A DNA stretch of 64,000 bases from Alligator mississippiensis. Taxonomy: Eukaryota > Chordata > Crocodylia > Alligatoridae. Below the pieces are notes generated by a model. The model saw nothing but the letters and a program-made list of their open reading frames with translations, made no database searches and was not told the DNA's origin. The stretch is taken from contig NC_081824.1 of the NCBI RefSeq assembly GCF_030867095.1, forward strand, positions 137,731,433-137,795,432, written 5' to 3'. Made by a program: the position numbers and the translations under genes. Shown piece after piece: positions 1-11,545 of the stretch; the first letter of the stretch is position 1, and each line of letters begins with the position of its first letter.

Positions 1-269
1 AATTGGAAGGTACTGAAACATTTCTGTGGGGTCCAAGTGTTGGAAAGCCATTTAAGTGAAGCCTACATCAGTCTGTAAAGGCAGTTTCCTCTGCACAGCT
101 GCTTTATCAGACAGATGTTGTGTGGTTCTGTGTTTCTTACCCATGTCCTGCACACCCCTGGCCCATTTTTGCTGTGCTGGGTGTGTCACTACCTTCTTCC
201 TCCCAGCTACTTTGATCTGAGGAGCAGTTCAGTCTGAATCACAGTGATTAAACACATGAGAGCAGTGAG
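1..269. other. unannotated left edge
   Basis: No ORF or repeat recognised. In mammals WTAP lies upstream of ACAT2, but I see no WTAP coding sequence here. Confidence 0.4.
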
Positions 270-747
270 TTGCGTGGGACAGCGTCAAGGGAGTTGAGTG
301 CACAGACCAGGGAATCGCACCCAATGCTAATAAGGCAATTCTCGGAAAGAGCCAGTCACCAGCCATGACTGAGTTTCCCTGCTCCCTACTGACTCAGCCA
401 AGAGATCCTCATGTCAGAGAAGTGGGCAGGAATACAGAAAATCTGAAAGTGAACAGTATAACTGTATCTGCAATCTTCTTCCCCACCCCTCCCACATGTG
501 CATGCACACAGGTGTGGGAGTCTGGAACTTGCCTTAAAACAATAAGAACAGATCCTAAGGGCCCCAAGACCTCACCACCAGGTAGAGCAAAGAAATCACA
601 AAACATGCTTGCCATGTAGCTACTCTTATTAATATTGCCTGATAGCCAAATCCCCATTAACTGGTGTACAATTTGAAGGAACTTGTTTTGGCTTCCCTTG
701 TACTTATTCAAGCAAAATAAACACCCAGGCTGACTCTGGGAGCTAAC
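270..747 (+). repeat. dispersed repeat copy 1, candidate solo LTR
   Basis: About 480 bp sharing long blocks with 21872-22411: GGAGTTGAG, CCAATGCTAATA, CCAAGAGATCCT, GGGAGTCTGGAACTTGCC, and a 3' part with AACTGGTGTA and AATAAA before a CTCTGGG-type end. The AATAAA followed by a short tail resembles an R/U5 boundary. The family is not identified. Old, judging by the visible divergence between the copies. It could instead be a non-LTR repeat. Confidence 0.45.
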
Positions 748-3700
748 CCCCCCCCCCGTAGTTGCTTAATCAGAGCTGCCTAGTTGACAAGTAAGTGTGT
801 CCCTCCCGATACAAGGGACAAGAGGTTCTGCTGGCCTAAATGCATCTGCTGCTTGTGCAGCTAGGTTGCATGACTGAGGACTCTCCAGTAGTGATGCAGA
901 AAGAACTTACCCGCTTTCTGTTGTTAACTCTGTGGTATTTCACTCCTAGTAATACCACAAAGCTAAAGCAGCATAAACATTTGTCGCTAGAGGGCATATG
1001 ACATATAGGAGATGGTTCTGCTAGTAAGAAGTGGTTATTTCCTTATTCAGTTTTCAGAGCATTACTCCTCTTTAAATTACTTGACAGTGTCACACTAAAG
1101 TATTTCAGGGAAATGCAGGACCCATCTTCAAAAATATTTAAATCAAAGTGTTTTGTCACAAATTTAAAGTCACACTTCATTCTCTAGGACTTCAGAAACT
1201 GAAGAGATGCTACATTTCGCTTGTTCTCCTTTTCCCTCCCCCCCCCCGACCATTCCACCACACTTGCCTTGCAATGTTCTTTAAAGATGTCCAATTCTGT
1301 ATTCATTAGTAATATGCGAGGGGTATAATATAGTCTGAAGGCTGCCAAATTGTAGGCACAGCCCTTGATAGGAACACCAAGGTAGTAAATAGAATACTTC
1401 TGGATTTGTTCATGCAACAGTGAGATGGACAGAGGATAATTCTACAAGTGCAAAAAGAAAAGATTTGCCAGCTTGTTTATTTAACCCTACAGAATAAGTT
1501 CAAGTGAGCTAATTAGTTGGGCAGAATGAGAGTGAACCAGGTAAATACAAGAGTGTAGTATTAATTCAGCAAAGCTCTTAATATTCCTCCTGCCTTCATA
1601 TTTTCTGTCCCTTCAAATTACAGGAGATTTAAAAAAAAATAAATAAATAAAATTTTAAAAAAAAGTGTAAAAAAGCATCAAGGTCTATCATTTATTCTAG
1701 TGTTTCTTTCAAAAATGACAAAATCTTCAAGGTCTAGACTATTAGTAACAGGTACATTGTTCTGCTGAGTAAGGCCCAATTTCAGTTACAGCTTCTTGGT
1801 CCTATGTTAGTACAAATAAAATGCAATGCAACATTCATTCTACATTTTTTTTTTTTTTTTTAAAGTTTGCTGTTGCCCCCTCCTCCCCCCACTCATGTGC
1901 AAACAAAAGTATGCAATGGAGAATAGGTATAGATTTCTCTCACCACCTGTATGAATATTCTGTGCCACATTTGCATAACAGCTGACATGCAAGGATGGAA
2001 AAAAAAAAAAAAAAAAAAAAAAAAGTATTCAGAGTGAAAGAGGAACACCAGTAAAATAGTCCCACAAGTTAAATGCAAAAAGATACTTAAATATTTTAAG
2101 ATGCCATTAAACATTTTACTTCCAGGAAGCACAATAGTGTTGCAACATTAGTAGTTTTATACTTCTACAGTATAGTGTTTCCTCCCCCCCACAGTTGTTC
2201 AAGATGTATTAGTGAGATCAGATGATCTATTTAAAAACAAAAACCCAACAAAACTCTCTCTGTGCACCTGCTTTTCATGGCAAAGTTGGGAAATGTACTG
2301 AATAAATCACATTGTGGCCCTAAAGAATCAGGAAGTATGCAGCACCCACTATTCCAAGGTGGGTCCCAGAAAATTACTAGCCAAACACAAACTTACTTAG
2401 CTTCCAAGGTCAGTCCAGTTCTGTGGACTATGGTTATTGACAGTCTGAGTACTGCTTTTAATCTCCTCAGCCTGTTATAGGTTCTATGAATGCTGGACCT
2501 GCACATTAATCCAATTATCCTACTGCTAAGGAGCTTGAGCATGAACACTTCTTTCTTGCTTAGCTTTGTTTTGCTTTTAATGTTTCAACATGGAGATCAA
2601 TTATAAAAACAAAACATGTTAAAATACTTTCTAGGCATAAAAATCATTCTTTTATTGACATTTTAAAATGCATCTTAAAGGTTCTGTTACTATTATTCTC
2701 CTGTTCTCACCTAATCTCCTCTTCTTTCTGGTTCCTCAGTTCAGCTGGTACTACCCCTTTTTTGTGCCTGGTGTTCAGTTTCATACAGCACCTACTGGCT
2801 GCCAGATCTGACAAAGCTAGAAATGTCATTATAAATAAAAGTACTTGAAGGGGATGGTTGGATTCACTGAGCAGCCAAGAGGGGAGCTATTGGGCTCTGA
2901 GCACACCTTTGCTACGGTTGAATCATATGGCTGGAAACTAGTGTTTTAGGAAGTGTGGCTATGTACCTTGGACGAATTTACAAATAAGAATAGCTGGGCC
3001 CAGTTAAGATTGATATGGCGCCATCAACCATCATGAATTTTGACCACACGAGTCTGGCCCACAACAACAGGTTTTGTTTTAGAATCAAGAAATTAAGTAC
3101 AAGTTTTAAATTCTATTTTGGATCCTGAATTTGGGGTCCTTGAATTGTATGTTGTTCATGTGTCTAGGCTCTCTCCACTACAGCAGTAGTAAATGGACTA
3201 GTTTTAATGCAGTAACATGACCCCAGAGAGTAGGATTTTAAGAAATGAGACTCAGGAAGACACTGCAAGACAGGAAGGTAATTGTCTTAGCTTAAGTAGA
3301 CCATGAACAGCTGAGAAAGCAAGAAGGGAAAAAAAAAAAAAAAAAAGCAGCCCATCAGCCGGGGAAGCTTCCAACAGAAAGGGGTGTAGGGATAAGCCTA
3401 GAATGCCTACCTGGAGCCTTCAGACAATGAAGCTGTGGAAGAAAACAGGAGGAGACAGGCTAGAGGGTTTATTTTTTTGTTTTACTTTTTTTGTTTAAAA
3501 AAAAAAAAAAAAAAAACCATCACTAAAAGAGGGGGGAGTTTGACAGTCTCCCATAGGGGAGGTGGAGACACAATACCCTTGTCATTACAATTACTGGCCA
3601 GCAAGGAATTACACAGCGAAAGCTATCACAAAGAGAACACAGAATTAATAAGAGCCCAGATTCGAGTTCACTATTTTAAGGCTCTCTCATGCCAAAGAGA

Positions 3701-3880
3701 AGTTGGCTGAAGGAATATCTTAGGCTAGGTACAAACATTAAGTTTATCACAGGTTACACATGCAGGAAGTGCTCTACAGCTGTAGCCAAACAGATGGCCA
3801 CAGCACAGAGTGCCCAGTTGTGTCCCCCCCACCCCCAGCACAGCTGCCACATGACCTGCATGGGCCATGTCAGCACGCCC
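748..3880. other. AT-rich intergenic stretch, no gene seen
   Basis: Short T and A homopolymers near 1844-1861, 1998-2024, 3330-3346 and 3498-3517. No exon-like or transposon sequence was recognised with confidence. Confidence 0.5.
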
Positions 3881-6480
3881 CCCCCCCCCCCCCCCGATGA
3901 CTTGGGCCTCAAGGGAGGCAGCCCAGGACAGTATGGTTTGATTACAGCCATGATGGGAACCAATGCCCTGGGGGAAACTGGGGAGCCCCTGGGAGAAAGA
4001 AGGGCAGGGGGAATTGCAGCCTATAAGCCATTACTGTGGTCATAGCCCCCTTTCATGGAGGTTTTGGCCAAGGCCAGAAAGGGGCTGGGGTGGGAGGGAG
4101 GAGTCATCCCACCCTGACTGTTCACAGTGCAGGGCACCAGGCCTCTAAGTGCTCAAAAGGCTTCTATCCTTCAGCACTCAGAGCAGTAACTCCCACCCCA
4201 CCATCCTGAAAGGCAGTTGAGGCACCTAGTTCCCTTGGCCACTTATCAGCCCACGTCCCATTGTAGTGAGACACAGCAGGATCTCTGGTGGCCCAGGCAT
4301 GAATGACTGGTGCCTCCTGAGACCAGGGGGAGGGTACCATAGAGGCAAGAGGGGACCACCTGCAGTCAGTCAGTGGCAGCTAGCAAGGACTGCCCACAAC
4401 TACCACTGGCCACATCAGCAGCAAGTGGGGGACAGGTGTGGATGGTAACCACCCACAGAAGCCAGCAGCAGCCACAAATCAGGGGGGGGGGGAAAAACAT
4501 GTGCACCCCTACATGTTGCCTATAGGCCTAGGTGAATGCCCAGGCTCTGGTAATCTCTCAGTTTTCACCTCCGGGTTTAGAGTCTCTCCCTTTTCCTCAC
4601 CTGCCATTTTTTTGGTACAACTTTTCCCCCCCCCCCTCAAAGAGTTGGGAGGCTGCCTCAAATCCCAAGGAATCACTGGTCTGGCTCTTTGTTCTCATAA
4701 CAGCTTTGTAAGTTAGCACCTTAGGGCTCTGACTACACTCTAGCTAGGCCCATACCTTGCGCATGTTAACAGTTCATCATCCTGGGAGAAGATCCCTCAA
4801 CCCCAGGCCAGTATCTCATCTAGTTTCTGGTCTCACCTCCTAGGATTTGGGTCTGCCCCTTCCCAGGTCCAGCTTCCTTTCTAAAGGGTGTAGCACTCAC
4901 CCCTCAAGGCTCTTCTCTCATCCTTCCTGGGCTCCCTCTTCAAGGGTTCTAGCTTTGCCCTTAGGGCCCTGATAATGCCCCTTTAGGGCCCCAGCTATGT
5001 TCTTCAGGGCCTTGGTCTGTGCCCTCATCTTTAGACTGCAGCCTTCCTCACCCATGTTCTGAGCCCAGCCCTCAAGAGGGCTTGTAAATTTCATATACCC
5101 CTTTGGCACCTCCACCCCTCCTGCCAGTCCCAATCCCAGTCCTTGGATTATAACAATAGGAAAAAGTCAGGCCTCAGGCCATAAATCAAATCAAGCTCTC
5201 TAGCTACATAAGAAAATCCCCCCCCTCTCATAGTCAACTCTCAGTTCCTTACCAGCATGCATGCTACTACAGTGCCTTAGCCATTGTAATACAGATCTCC
5301 TTCCCTGGTTGTCTGCAAGATAACCCCCTAGGTCCAAACCCTGAGTTTATATGTAGTTGAGGCTCTGCTCTCCTGGTCTTGTGACCACCCAGCCACCACA
5401 GGTGCTTCTCTTTAGGCTAACTGGCTGGTCTTCAGAGGTGCTTTCAGCTGTTGGGATAGAAGCTAATGCTCTACTCTCTGGCGTTACTGTGCTGCAGCTA
5501 GTTTTGCACTGGGCAGACCACTGTACTAAGCAGTCTCTGCCCAATTGAACTATTTCAATGCCACTACCTCCACAGTAGGCACTGTCTCAGCCTAAGGTGC
5601 TCAGGTAGCTTGTTCTGCTACTCTTAGCAAGAAGCCTGGTCCCCCTGGGGTTCTTTTCACTGCTAGCTCCTTCTCAGTAATAACAGGGAGTCCCTGGCAT
5701 TCAATGAGAACATAAATCTGCCTTATTGACATCCCCCTCTCCCCCCTATCTTTTAAGGCCAAGCTGATCTCCTGGAAGAAGTGAGTCTCATTGCAGCTAT
5801 CCAGAGCAGTTGTGTGGAACCACCTCTCTCTCCTCCCAAGCACGGAAGGGAAGGCACTGAAAGCGTTTATTGAGCTCCCAAGGCAAAGTGTAAAAAACAG
5901 TTACAACTGCAGGTATATGCTGCCCTGCTCCAGTTGCCATTGCCACAGGCTGAGTTGGCAGAGAGCACCCCAAGGTCAGGGTGCAGTTGTGGTACAGCAG
6001 GAATGAAAACAGTTCACCCTAGCAAAAAAAGCTCCTAGTCTTTCCTAACTCCCTCTCTCTCTCCTTCCAGCTGCCTCCTGGAATATTCTCAGTAGAGGAG
6101 CAGCGTTGTAAAGCCAGGGGCAGCCCATGGCAGGGCTCTTCTTATGCAGCTGGGGTCTGGGGAAATTCTCTCTGGGTCAGGTCACAGGCTGAGCAGTAAG
6201 TCAATAGCAGCAGCAATAGCAAAGTCTTCCAGAGGGGGTGTCAGCTCTATCCAATGTTGAATGGCAACCCAGAGTTCCCCAGTGTGCCATCACAGCAGAT
6301 GACCCCTCTCCAGCTGTTGAGATACTCCCAGGGGACCATGTTGCAGGAGCACAGTGTATTGCCTGGAGTTCCCCCAGGAGAACCAGAAAAGCTAATCCCT
6401 CAGGGCCTGGCTGACTCTCACCAGGGGAATATTGGGAGTGTAGACCCAGTTCATCAGGGATGCGGGGCTGAAATGTCTCC
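3881..6480. other. C/G-rich intergenic stretch, no gene seen
   Basis: Contains poly-C runs (near 3878-3896) and a module near 4296-4345 (ACTGGTGCCTCCTGA) also present at about 17186-17230, so part of it is old dispersed repeat. Nothing else could be classified. Confidence 0.4.
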
Positions 6481-8100
6481 CCAGATAGGGAAGCATGGCA
6501 GTGACGTACCGATACGGGGGGGAGGGTCCCCAGGTGCAGGGCTGTGGGGGGTGCCGACAGGCCACGAAACTGGAAGGGGTGGCAGTGGCGCAGGAAGCAC
6601 TTCCAGTTTCTGATTTCACACCCCTGCCTCCGATTGGCCGCTGTAGGGGGTGCCTCCCCTGAGATTGGCCACCACCGCTGCTGCTCCCCTGCCGCAGGCA
6701 TGGCCTTAGGTTCCTACAGTGGTGGGCACGCTGAGCTACCGTGCACACTCGCCGCCAGGATCACAGCTGGCCCAACACAGGCATTGGGCTTGGAGGAGGG
6801 CAGATTGAGACCCCCAAAGTGCAGGAGAGAGTCACGTAGGGGAAGGGCGAATCATTCACCACTACCCCTGGCCTGCTCCCTCCTTACTGTGGGGATTGTT
6901 CCACGACCCAGCCCAGCCCCCATTCACTGTGACTGGGGCCCCGGCCTAGCCCATTCGTGGTTCAATCAGAGCCCAGAGGCTCCTCCAGAGGTGCGGCACT
7001 GGGCAGCCAAGGGGTGGGGGAGGGCACATGGCCCCCTGATCTTTGCATGGGTGAGGGTAGGCCACAGCTGCGAGCTGGGCTCAGCCTCTGCTCCATGTCT
7101 CCGTGCCTTGCTGCCACCGCTTCAAATGTGGTGGGTGCCGCTCCATCCCCTCCAGCCCGGCAGGCAGCTGAGGCTGGCCCTGCTTCGGGACCTGGCTCTG
7201 GGCACCCCCCGCAGCCAGTGCGCAGCCAGGGCTGGTGCATCCGGGTCAGGTGCCGGGGTTGGGAGACAGCCGAAGCTAGCACGGCTAGTGCTGGTGCAAT
7301 GGCCTGGGCCAGTGTGGTCAGGATGCTGCCAGGGCTGGGGCCGGTGCGGCCAGTGCCAGGAGGCAGCCATGGTTAGTGTGGCATCTGGGGCTGGCGTGGC
7401 CAGGGCTGGGAGGAAGCTGGGACCAGGGCTGGGGCTGGGAGCTGGCCGGGGCGGTGCAGTGCTGGGCAATGCTGCTTCCCTTCTTGGCCCTTTCCCCTCC
7501 CCCTTCAGACTTTTCCATGGGGGGGCGTGTGCGCGCGCATGCACTTGTGCAGACTCACCCCCTTCAAATTTTGTTTTCTTCCTCTGCCTATGCCCCTGCA
7601 TCTGGCTGCTTGCTGCCACTGCCTTCACATCTGGCTGTACGCCACTCCCGCCTGCCGCTGCCACTACCACCACTGCTGGCTTCTTCGGGGCAGGGGGCCC
7701 CAAGACTATTTCTTGCAGGGGGCCCCAAAAATGGTGGGCTGGTCCTGATGCCAGCCATGGAGTCTGGGGGGAACTCTTCTGTTGTCCGTGGCTCCACTCT
7801 TGGCCTAAGTCCTGTTGTAGGGGATCAGTGCAGCGTTGGTGGAGATAGGCAGTCCCAGGGGTCAGGTCGGCTGCAATACAGGAGCCTCAAGTGTACTCAG
7901 GGGCCATCTGGACTCCTCAAAGGGAGAGACTGGGTCCTGGGGCCAGGGAGCCCATGTTGAAGAGCTAAAAGTCCACTGTGGTGAAGCCACCCATCACAAA
8001 GCCCCCACCCCCCAAGCAACAGCTGCTTCCTGACTTGCAACTCTCTCAGACAGACAGTGGGTCTGGGATCACACACCTGTCCAGCTGCAACATTGGAAAA
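6481..8100. other. GC-rich block with overlapping spurious ORFs
   Basis: Long open frames exist on both strands, including one of 434 codons on the plus strand (6544-7848). The translations are Gly/Ala/Pro/Trp-rich without any domain, and overlapping frames are equally open, so base composition explains them. No gene is called. Confidence 0.55.
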
Positions 8101-8344
8101 GTCCTTGGTCTTCACTTCTGAACCTTGAAAGCAGGATGCTAGGTCAAAAGCCACCATACCCCATGCTTCCACTCCAAGGTTTTGTGTTTGAGTTCAGCCC
8201 CTGTGGTATTCCCCCTGACATCTCCCGCCCACCCCGTCCTAACTGCCCCTTCCAGCCAGGTTCTCCTGCCCACTGCCCCCTCCGAAGGTTTGCTGGTTTG
8301 TATGAATTGGGAAAAGGGAATGAGTTCTGCCATGGGCAACATTC

Positions 8345-10187
8345 AGCAGGTTTTCTTTATTAAACACATGAAAAATTTGGTGGCAAGTTTCTTCCTGGTG
8401 CCACATTCCCCCGTACCCTGGTGTGTGCCTAATGTGGGGAGGGAAAATTGGGGAGGAGGAGGGGAAATGAAACAGTGTCCAGGTACCATTGTGGCCAACA
8501 CTGCCCAGGATGCAGGGCTGAGGAGCCTAGGGCAAGAGACCCATGCCATGGTGCCAGGGCACAGGCACTGGCCCTACTTATGTGGGAAGGGCTCCTGGTC
8601 CACAAGGGTGAGGAAGTAGTCAGCCAAAGCTTTGCAGATCTGGACAGCCTGCTACTGTGCAGAGCCGGGGCCCACAACATCAGCAGGGGGCTTGCCATCT
8701 CCTCCATCCCTGTGCTGCGTGTACCTACACTGCCAGATCCACTCCACACGCTGTGCCTCCTCAGCTCAGGCCTCACAGAAAACCTCCCCCTGGTCTTGCA
8801 GATGTTGTGAAGGACACTAGTGGCAATGATGAGTTGCATCAGGTTTCCCTAGTCCACCTCAAGGCACATGCTGAAAGTCCACTGGCATACCTTGAGGTGG
8901 CTGAAGGTGCTCTCCATCATCATGCAGCACCTGCTCAGGCAATAGTTGAAGCGCTTCTTCCAGCAGTCCAGTTGCCCCCCATAGAGCTTTGTCAGTCAGG
9001 GCTGGAGGGGGTAGGCAGGGTCCCTGATGAGAAGCAGTGGGACAATTATGTTAACGATGATGAGTCCAGGGGCCCCAGGAGTGTAGTGCCTGCTTTGTAT
9101 CAGTCCAAGGTGCGGGGAGTGGCAAAGGACCTGGAAATTGTGGGTGCTGCCTGCCCAGCTGGTGAAGATGTGAGTGAAATGGCCTCAGTGGTCAATGACA
9201 CCTTGCCGGACAATGGAGAAGTAGCCCTTGTGGTTGGTGAACGTCTGGGTGGCCTGACCCAAGCACAAGATGGAGATGTGGTTGCTGCCCATGGTCTCCA
9301 AGCAGTTGGGAAAGCCCATGCAGTGGAAGCCAGTGACCACCTCTAGTGGAATGATGAGGCAGATGAAACAGTTGGCCAAGTTGTCCTGGATGACCTGGCA
9401 CACCTCCCAGATGTCCTCTCCAGCTGTGGTCCTGACCATACTGAACTGGCTGACAGGAAGCAGTAACTGATGGGGGTAGCCAGCTTCATGAAGGCAATGG
9501 CCACCAGCTTCTCGAAAGTGAGGGGTGGCTGCATACCAATGTCCTAGCGCGTGATGTGTGGGGACCAGCTGGGCGATGACATTCATGAAAGTAGGCCAGT
9601 GCATGAGGAAGGTCTGGAGCCACTGTTCCTTGCCTTAGGCAGGGCTGTCCCTGGGGGGTGGCAAATCAGGGCAACCGCCCCAGGCCCCACGCTTTGGGGG
9701 GCCCTGTTGAGCCAGGCGGAGCAGTGCGGCGACTCCGCTCTGCCTCCGGCTTCATGTCTGGCCACTCAGCACCCCCCCAGTCCTTCTCCCCACGGTTGAA
9801 TCTGCCACCGGCTTCCTCATGTCTGGGTGCAGGGCCCCGCACAGGCTGATTTGCTCCGGGCCCTGCACCCTGCTTGGATCGTCTCTGGCCCTAGGTGCCC
9901 AGAATGATCCACTCCCACCAGTCACTGCTGGTGGCGCAGGCCCAGAACCAGTGCTCGATTGTCTGGAGGTGGTGCCAGAGCACCCCAGCATCTATGGCAT
10001 TCTGGAGTGCCTCATCTTCATTGGTTGCATGAAAGTCAGTGGCCCTGGCCACGATGCTTGTGGTGCAGGGTGCGGTGGGTGAGCATGAGCGGCATGGCCA
10101 ACTGGTGGCTGGTGAGTATGAGGGCATGTGCCATGACAAGCTGCTGCAACATCAGGTTGAGGTGGGTGTGCATGATGTCTTGCAGCC
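8345..10187 (-). mobile_element. PIF/Harbinger DNA transposon, transposase remnant
   Basis: Minus-strand fragments match Harbinger nucleases in order: LQTIEHWFWACATSSDWWEW (near 9960-9900), QWLQTFLMHWPTFMN (9640-9590), GFPNCLETMGSNHISIL and NHKGYFSIVRQGVIDH (9330-9185), and VLHNICKTRGRF (8815-8780). A minus-strand AATAAA lies at 8356-8361. Stops and frame changes break the gene: the usual GFPNCxGAIDGTHI reads GFPNCLETMGSNHI, so the catalytic Asp of that motif is lost. It is interrupted by a GC-rich insertion (9640-9893) and cut at 10187 by a CR1. Terminal inverted repeats were not found. Confidence 0.8.
9640..9893. mobile_element. insertion inside the Harbinger transposase
   Basis: About 250 bp of GC-rich sequence splits the transposase between WWEWIILGT and QWLQTF, two segments adjacent in Harbinger proteins. 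CCTTAGG-like and CCCTAGG-like sequences lie at its ends. The family is unknown. Confidence 0.6.
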
Positions 10188-11545
10188 TCATAGAATCATA
10201 GAATCATACAAGTAGGGTCGGAAGGGACCTTGTAGATCTTCAAGTCCAACCCCCTGCCTGGGAAGGAGAGAAACTGGGCTCAAGTGACCCCAGCCATGTA
10301 GGCATCAAGCCGCTTCTTAAAGACCCCCAGAGTAGGAGCCAGCACCACTTCCCTTGGAAGTTGGTTCCAGATCCTAGCCGCCCTAACTGTGAAGTAGTTC
10401 TTACGGATGTCTAATCTGAACCTACTTTCCAACAACTTGTGGCCGTTATTTCTTGTTATCCCGGGGGGAGCTGGGGGAAACAAGGTCTCCCCCAAACGCT
10501 TCTGGTCCCCCCTAGTGAGTTTATAGATGGTCACAAGGTCCCCCCTCAGCCTTCTCTGGTGAAGGCTGAACAGGTTCTGGTCCCGTAGCCTCTCAGTGTA
10601 GGGTCTGTCCTGCTGTCCCCGGATCATGCAGGTGGCCCTCCTCTGGACCCTCTCAATGTTGTCCACATCCCTCTTGAAGTGGGGCACCCAGAACTGGACA
10701 CAGTATTCCAGCTGTGGCCTGACCAGTGCCACGTAGAGGGGGAGGATCACCTCCTTGGCCCTACTTGAGATGCACCTGTGGATGCATGATAGGGTCCGGT
10801 TAGCCCTGCCGACCGTGACCTCGCATTGTTGGCCCACGTTCATCTTGGAGTCAATGATGACTCCAAGATCCCTTTCTGCCTCCGTGCTCTCAAGAAGGGA
10901 GTTTCCCATCTTATAAGCGTGTTGCCAGTTACTACTGCCCAAGTGCGGCACCCTGCACTTGTCCGTATTGAAACGCATCCTGTTTTTGTCAGCCCACCCT
11001 TGCAACCTATTCAGGTCTTTCTGCAGTCTTTCCCTCCCTACTAGCGTGCCCACCTCACCCCAGATTTTGGTATCATCAGCGCATTTGAACAGGTTGCTTT
11101 TCACCCCATCGTCCAAATCACTGATAAAGAAATTGAACAGCGCGGGCCCAAGGACCGAGCCCTGGGGGACTCCACTGCCCACTTCCCCCCAGGTCGAATA
11201 TGACCCGTCCACCACCACCCTCTGAGTACGACCCTTCAGCCAATTAGCAATCCATCTGACCGTGTAGGCATCGATGCCACAGTCACCTAGTTTTTTAACA
11301 AGGATGGGGTGAGAGACAGTGTCAAAGGCCTTGTTGAAGTCCAGAAAGACTACATCCATGGCGACACCTGCATCCACTGCTTTTGTGACCTGATCGTAAA
11401 AGGCAATCAGGTTGGTCTGACATGACCTGCCCCTAATAAAACCGTGCTGGTTGCCCCTCAGCATCACCCCTGATGCCGGCCCATCACAGATGTGCTCCTT
11501 GATGATCTTCTCAAAGAGTTTCCCCAGGATTGAGGTAAGACTGAG
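10188..11545 (-). mobile_element. CR1 LINE, 5'-truncated, long open reverse-transcriptase frame
   Basis: Minus-strand CR1 from the fingers/palm region to the 3' end, which has the typical ATTCTATG-type repeats at 10188-10206. The frame stays open for about 420 codons with FLDFNKAFDTVSH, GVPQGSVLGPALFNFFISDL, ADDTKIWGEV and the CR1 C-terminus NYFTVRAARIWNQLP. The active-site box reads CADD in place of FADD. Being intact this far, it is among the younger CR1 copies in the window. It is inserted at the edge of the Harbinger remnant. Confidence 0.92.

Noticed and set aside
1-3000. WTAP 3' end
   Set aside because: Expected upstream by mammalian synteny, but no WTAP coding sequence is recognisable, and 3' UTR cannot be judged by eye.
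6201-6701. 166-codon minus-strand frame
   Set aside because: Lies in the same GC-rich block, with no domain and an equally open overlapping frame.
6544-7848. 434-codon open frame on the plus strand
   Set aside because: Composition-driven: the opposite strand and other frames are equally open, the translation has no recognisable domain, and no splice or promoter context supports it.
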